Under the pieces are notes generated by a model, which was given only the letters and a program-made list of their open reading frames with translations, did not search any database and was not told the origin of the DNA. From assembly GCA_000715635.1 (NCBI GenBank), contig KL569134.1:79001-84871 (forward strand): a stretch of DNA of 5,871 nt, in the 5' to 3' direction. Positions 5,315-5,871 of this stretch are shown here, piece after piece. The DNA comes from Streptomyces violaceus (GTDB lineage Bacteria; Actinomycetota; Actinomycetes; Streptomycetales; Streptomycetaceae). The position numbers were made by a program, and so were the translations under genes. The number at the start of each line of letters is the position of its first letter. Positions within the stretch are counted from its first letter, which is position 1.

Positions 5315-5871
5315 GGCCTCACCTCCGGGTGAGCGGCCAGCAGCGTCTCCACCGTGTCGGCGTCCTCCGGACGCTTGTCCTCGCGGTAGCGGACCACGCG
5401 GGCGAAGCGCAGGGTGACGCCGGCCGGGTAGCGGGTGGAGCGCTGCAGGCCGTCGTAGGCGATCTCGACGACGAGTTCCGGGCGGACGGTCACGACGTAG
5501 CCGTTGTCGTCGACGGCGAGCTGCTGGAGCCGTTCGGTCTGCCAGGCCAGCAGCGCGTCGGTCATGCCCTTGAAGGTCTTGCCGAGCATGGCGAGGCCGC
5601 CGTCGGCGGTGCGGGCGCCGAGGTGGAGGTTGGAGAGCTTGCCCGTGCGGCGGCCGTGGCCCCACTCGGCGGCCAGCACCACCAGGTCGAGCGTGTGGAC
5701 GGGCTTGACCTTCAGCCAGGACGCGCCGCGCCGGCCCGCGCTGTAGGAGGCGTCCAGCGCCTTGACGACGACGCCCTCGTGGCCTCGCTTCAGGGTCTCG
5801 GAGAGGAACTCCTCCGCCGTGCTCATGTCGTCCGGGCCGGTCATCGTCGTGCGCCGCACCCGCATCGGCTC
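5311..5871 (-). CDS. lig: ATP-dependent DNA ligase, C-terminal part (5' end beyond window)
   Basis: The last 186 residues of an ATP-dependent DNA ligase, which seals nicks through an enzyme-AMP intermediate. The frame is open through base 5871, so the N-terminal domain and catalytic Lys (motif I) lie outside; LigB-type enzymes are about 510 aa. Visible here, counted from the window edge, are motif IV EGVVVK (32-37), motif V LKVKP (53-57), and the OB-fold domain with the [16 protein letters not shown] stretch ending REDK (147-166, motif VI region). It most resembles the actinobacterial LigB group, an accessory ligase additional to the essential NAD-dependent LigA. There are no Ku- or LigD-type domains in the visible part. 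The stop TGA overlaps the NUDIX GTG by four bases (5311-5314), which implies an operon with translational coupling. ATG codons near the right edge, such as the one at 5865, are internal and not the real start. Confidence 0.92.
   Translation of the reverse strand, partial: EPMRVRRTTMTGPDDMSTAEEFLSETLKRGHEGVVVKALDASYSAGRRGASWLKVKPVHTLDLVVLAAEWGHGRRTGKLSNLHLGARTADGGLAMLGKTFKGMTDALLAWQTERLQQLAVDDNGYVVTVRPELVVEIAYDGLQRSTRYPAGVTLRFARVVRYREDKRPEDADTVETLLAAHPEVRP
5319..5326 (-). promoter_or_regulatory. Strong Shine-Dalgarno fixing the NUDIX GTG start
   Basis: GGAGGTGA on the minus strand, four bases before the GTG at 5314 and encoded within the last codons of the ligase gene. It settles the start against the longer open frame extending to 5665. 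Confidence 0.8.

Noticed and set aside
5315..5665. N-terminal extension of the NUDIX protein inside the ligase gene
   Set aside because: Arg/Pro-rich shadow of the ligase; the GTG at 5314 has GGAGGTGA and the family N-terminus.

Overview
This is high-GC actinobacterial chromosome, almost certainly Streptomyces. The evidence is the strong G/C third-position bias, GTG starts, one- to four-base gene junctions, and near-textbook copies of two Streptomyces pigment enzymes, RppA and a CYP158A2-type P450. From memory the gene order resembles the SCO1202-SCO1207 neighbourhood of S. coelicolor; I could not check this by alignment.

Left part (1-2224, minus strand): rppA encodes a type III polyketide synthase making 1,3,6,8-tetrahydroxynaphthalene (THN). 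It is followed after one base by a CYP158A-type P450, whose last residues run off the left edge. THN oxidises to flaviolin, and the P450 couples flaviolin into coloured dimers and trimers. Together they form a compact pigment operon.

Divergent spacer (2225-2412): it separates rppA from a plus-strand gene for a TenA/heme-oxygenase-fold protein (2413-3081). It holds two unexplained pieces of fine structure. One is a tandem 17-bp repeat with a palindromic core, which looks like an operator. The other, closer to rppA, is a 12-bp direct repeat that can fold into a leader hairpin. No promoter could be called with confidence.

Convergent point (3081-3132): the tenA-like gene meets a small minus-strand gene (DUF6213-like, 78 aa) over a short spacer. 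The spacer carries a GC-rich sequence I recognise as a recurrent Streptomyces intergenic element, probably a bidirectional terminator.

Right part (3132-5871, all minus strand): read in the direction of transcription, it contains the 3' end of an ATP-dependent DNA ligase, a NUDIX hydrolase overlapping it by four bases, a strong two-tiered hairpin (probable terminator), a Sad/YneI-type aldehyde (succinate-semialdehyde) dehydrogenase, and the DUF6213-like gene 25 bp after it.

I see no mobile element, tRNA, rRNA, CRISPR array or phage gene, and no stretch over 300 bases without a gene. The window reads as ordinary conserved Streptomyces chromosome. The most useful leads are the tandem operator-like repeats and the uncharacterised TenA-like neighbour of the pigment genes. 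I found no evidence for an entirely new system.
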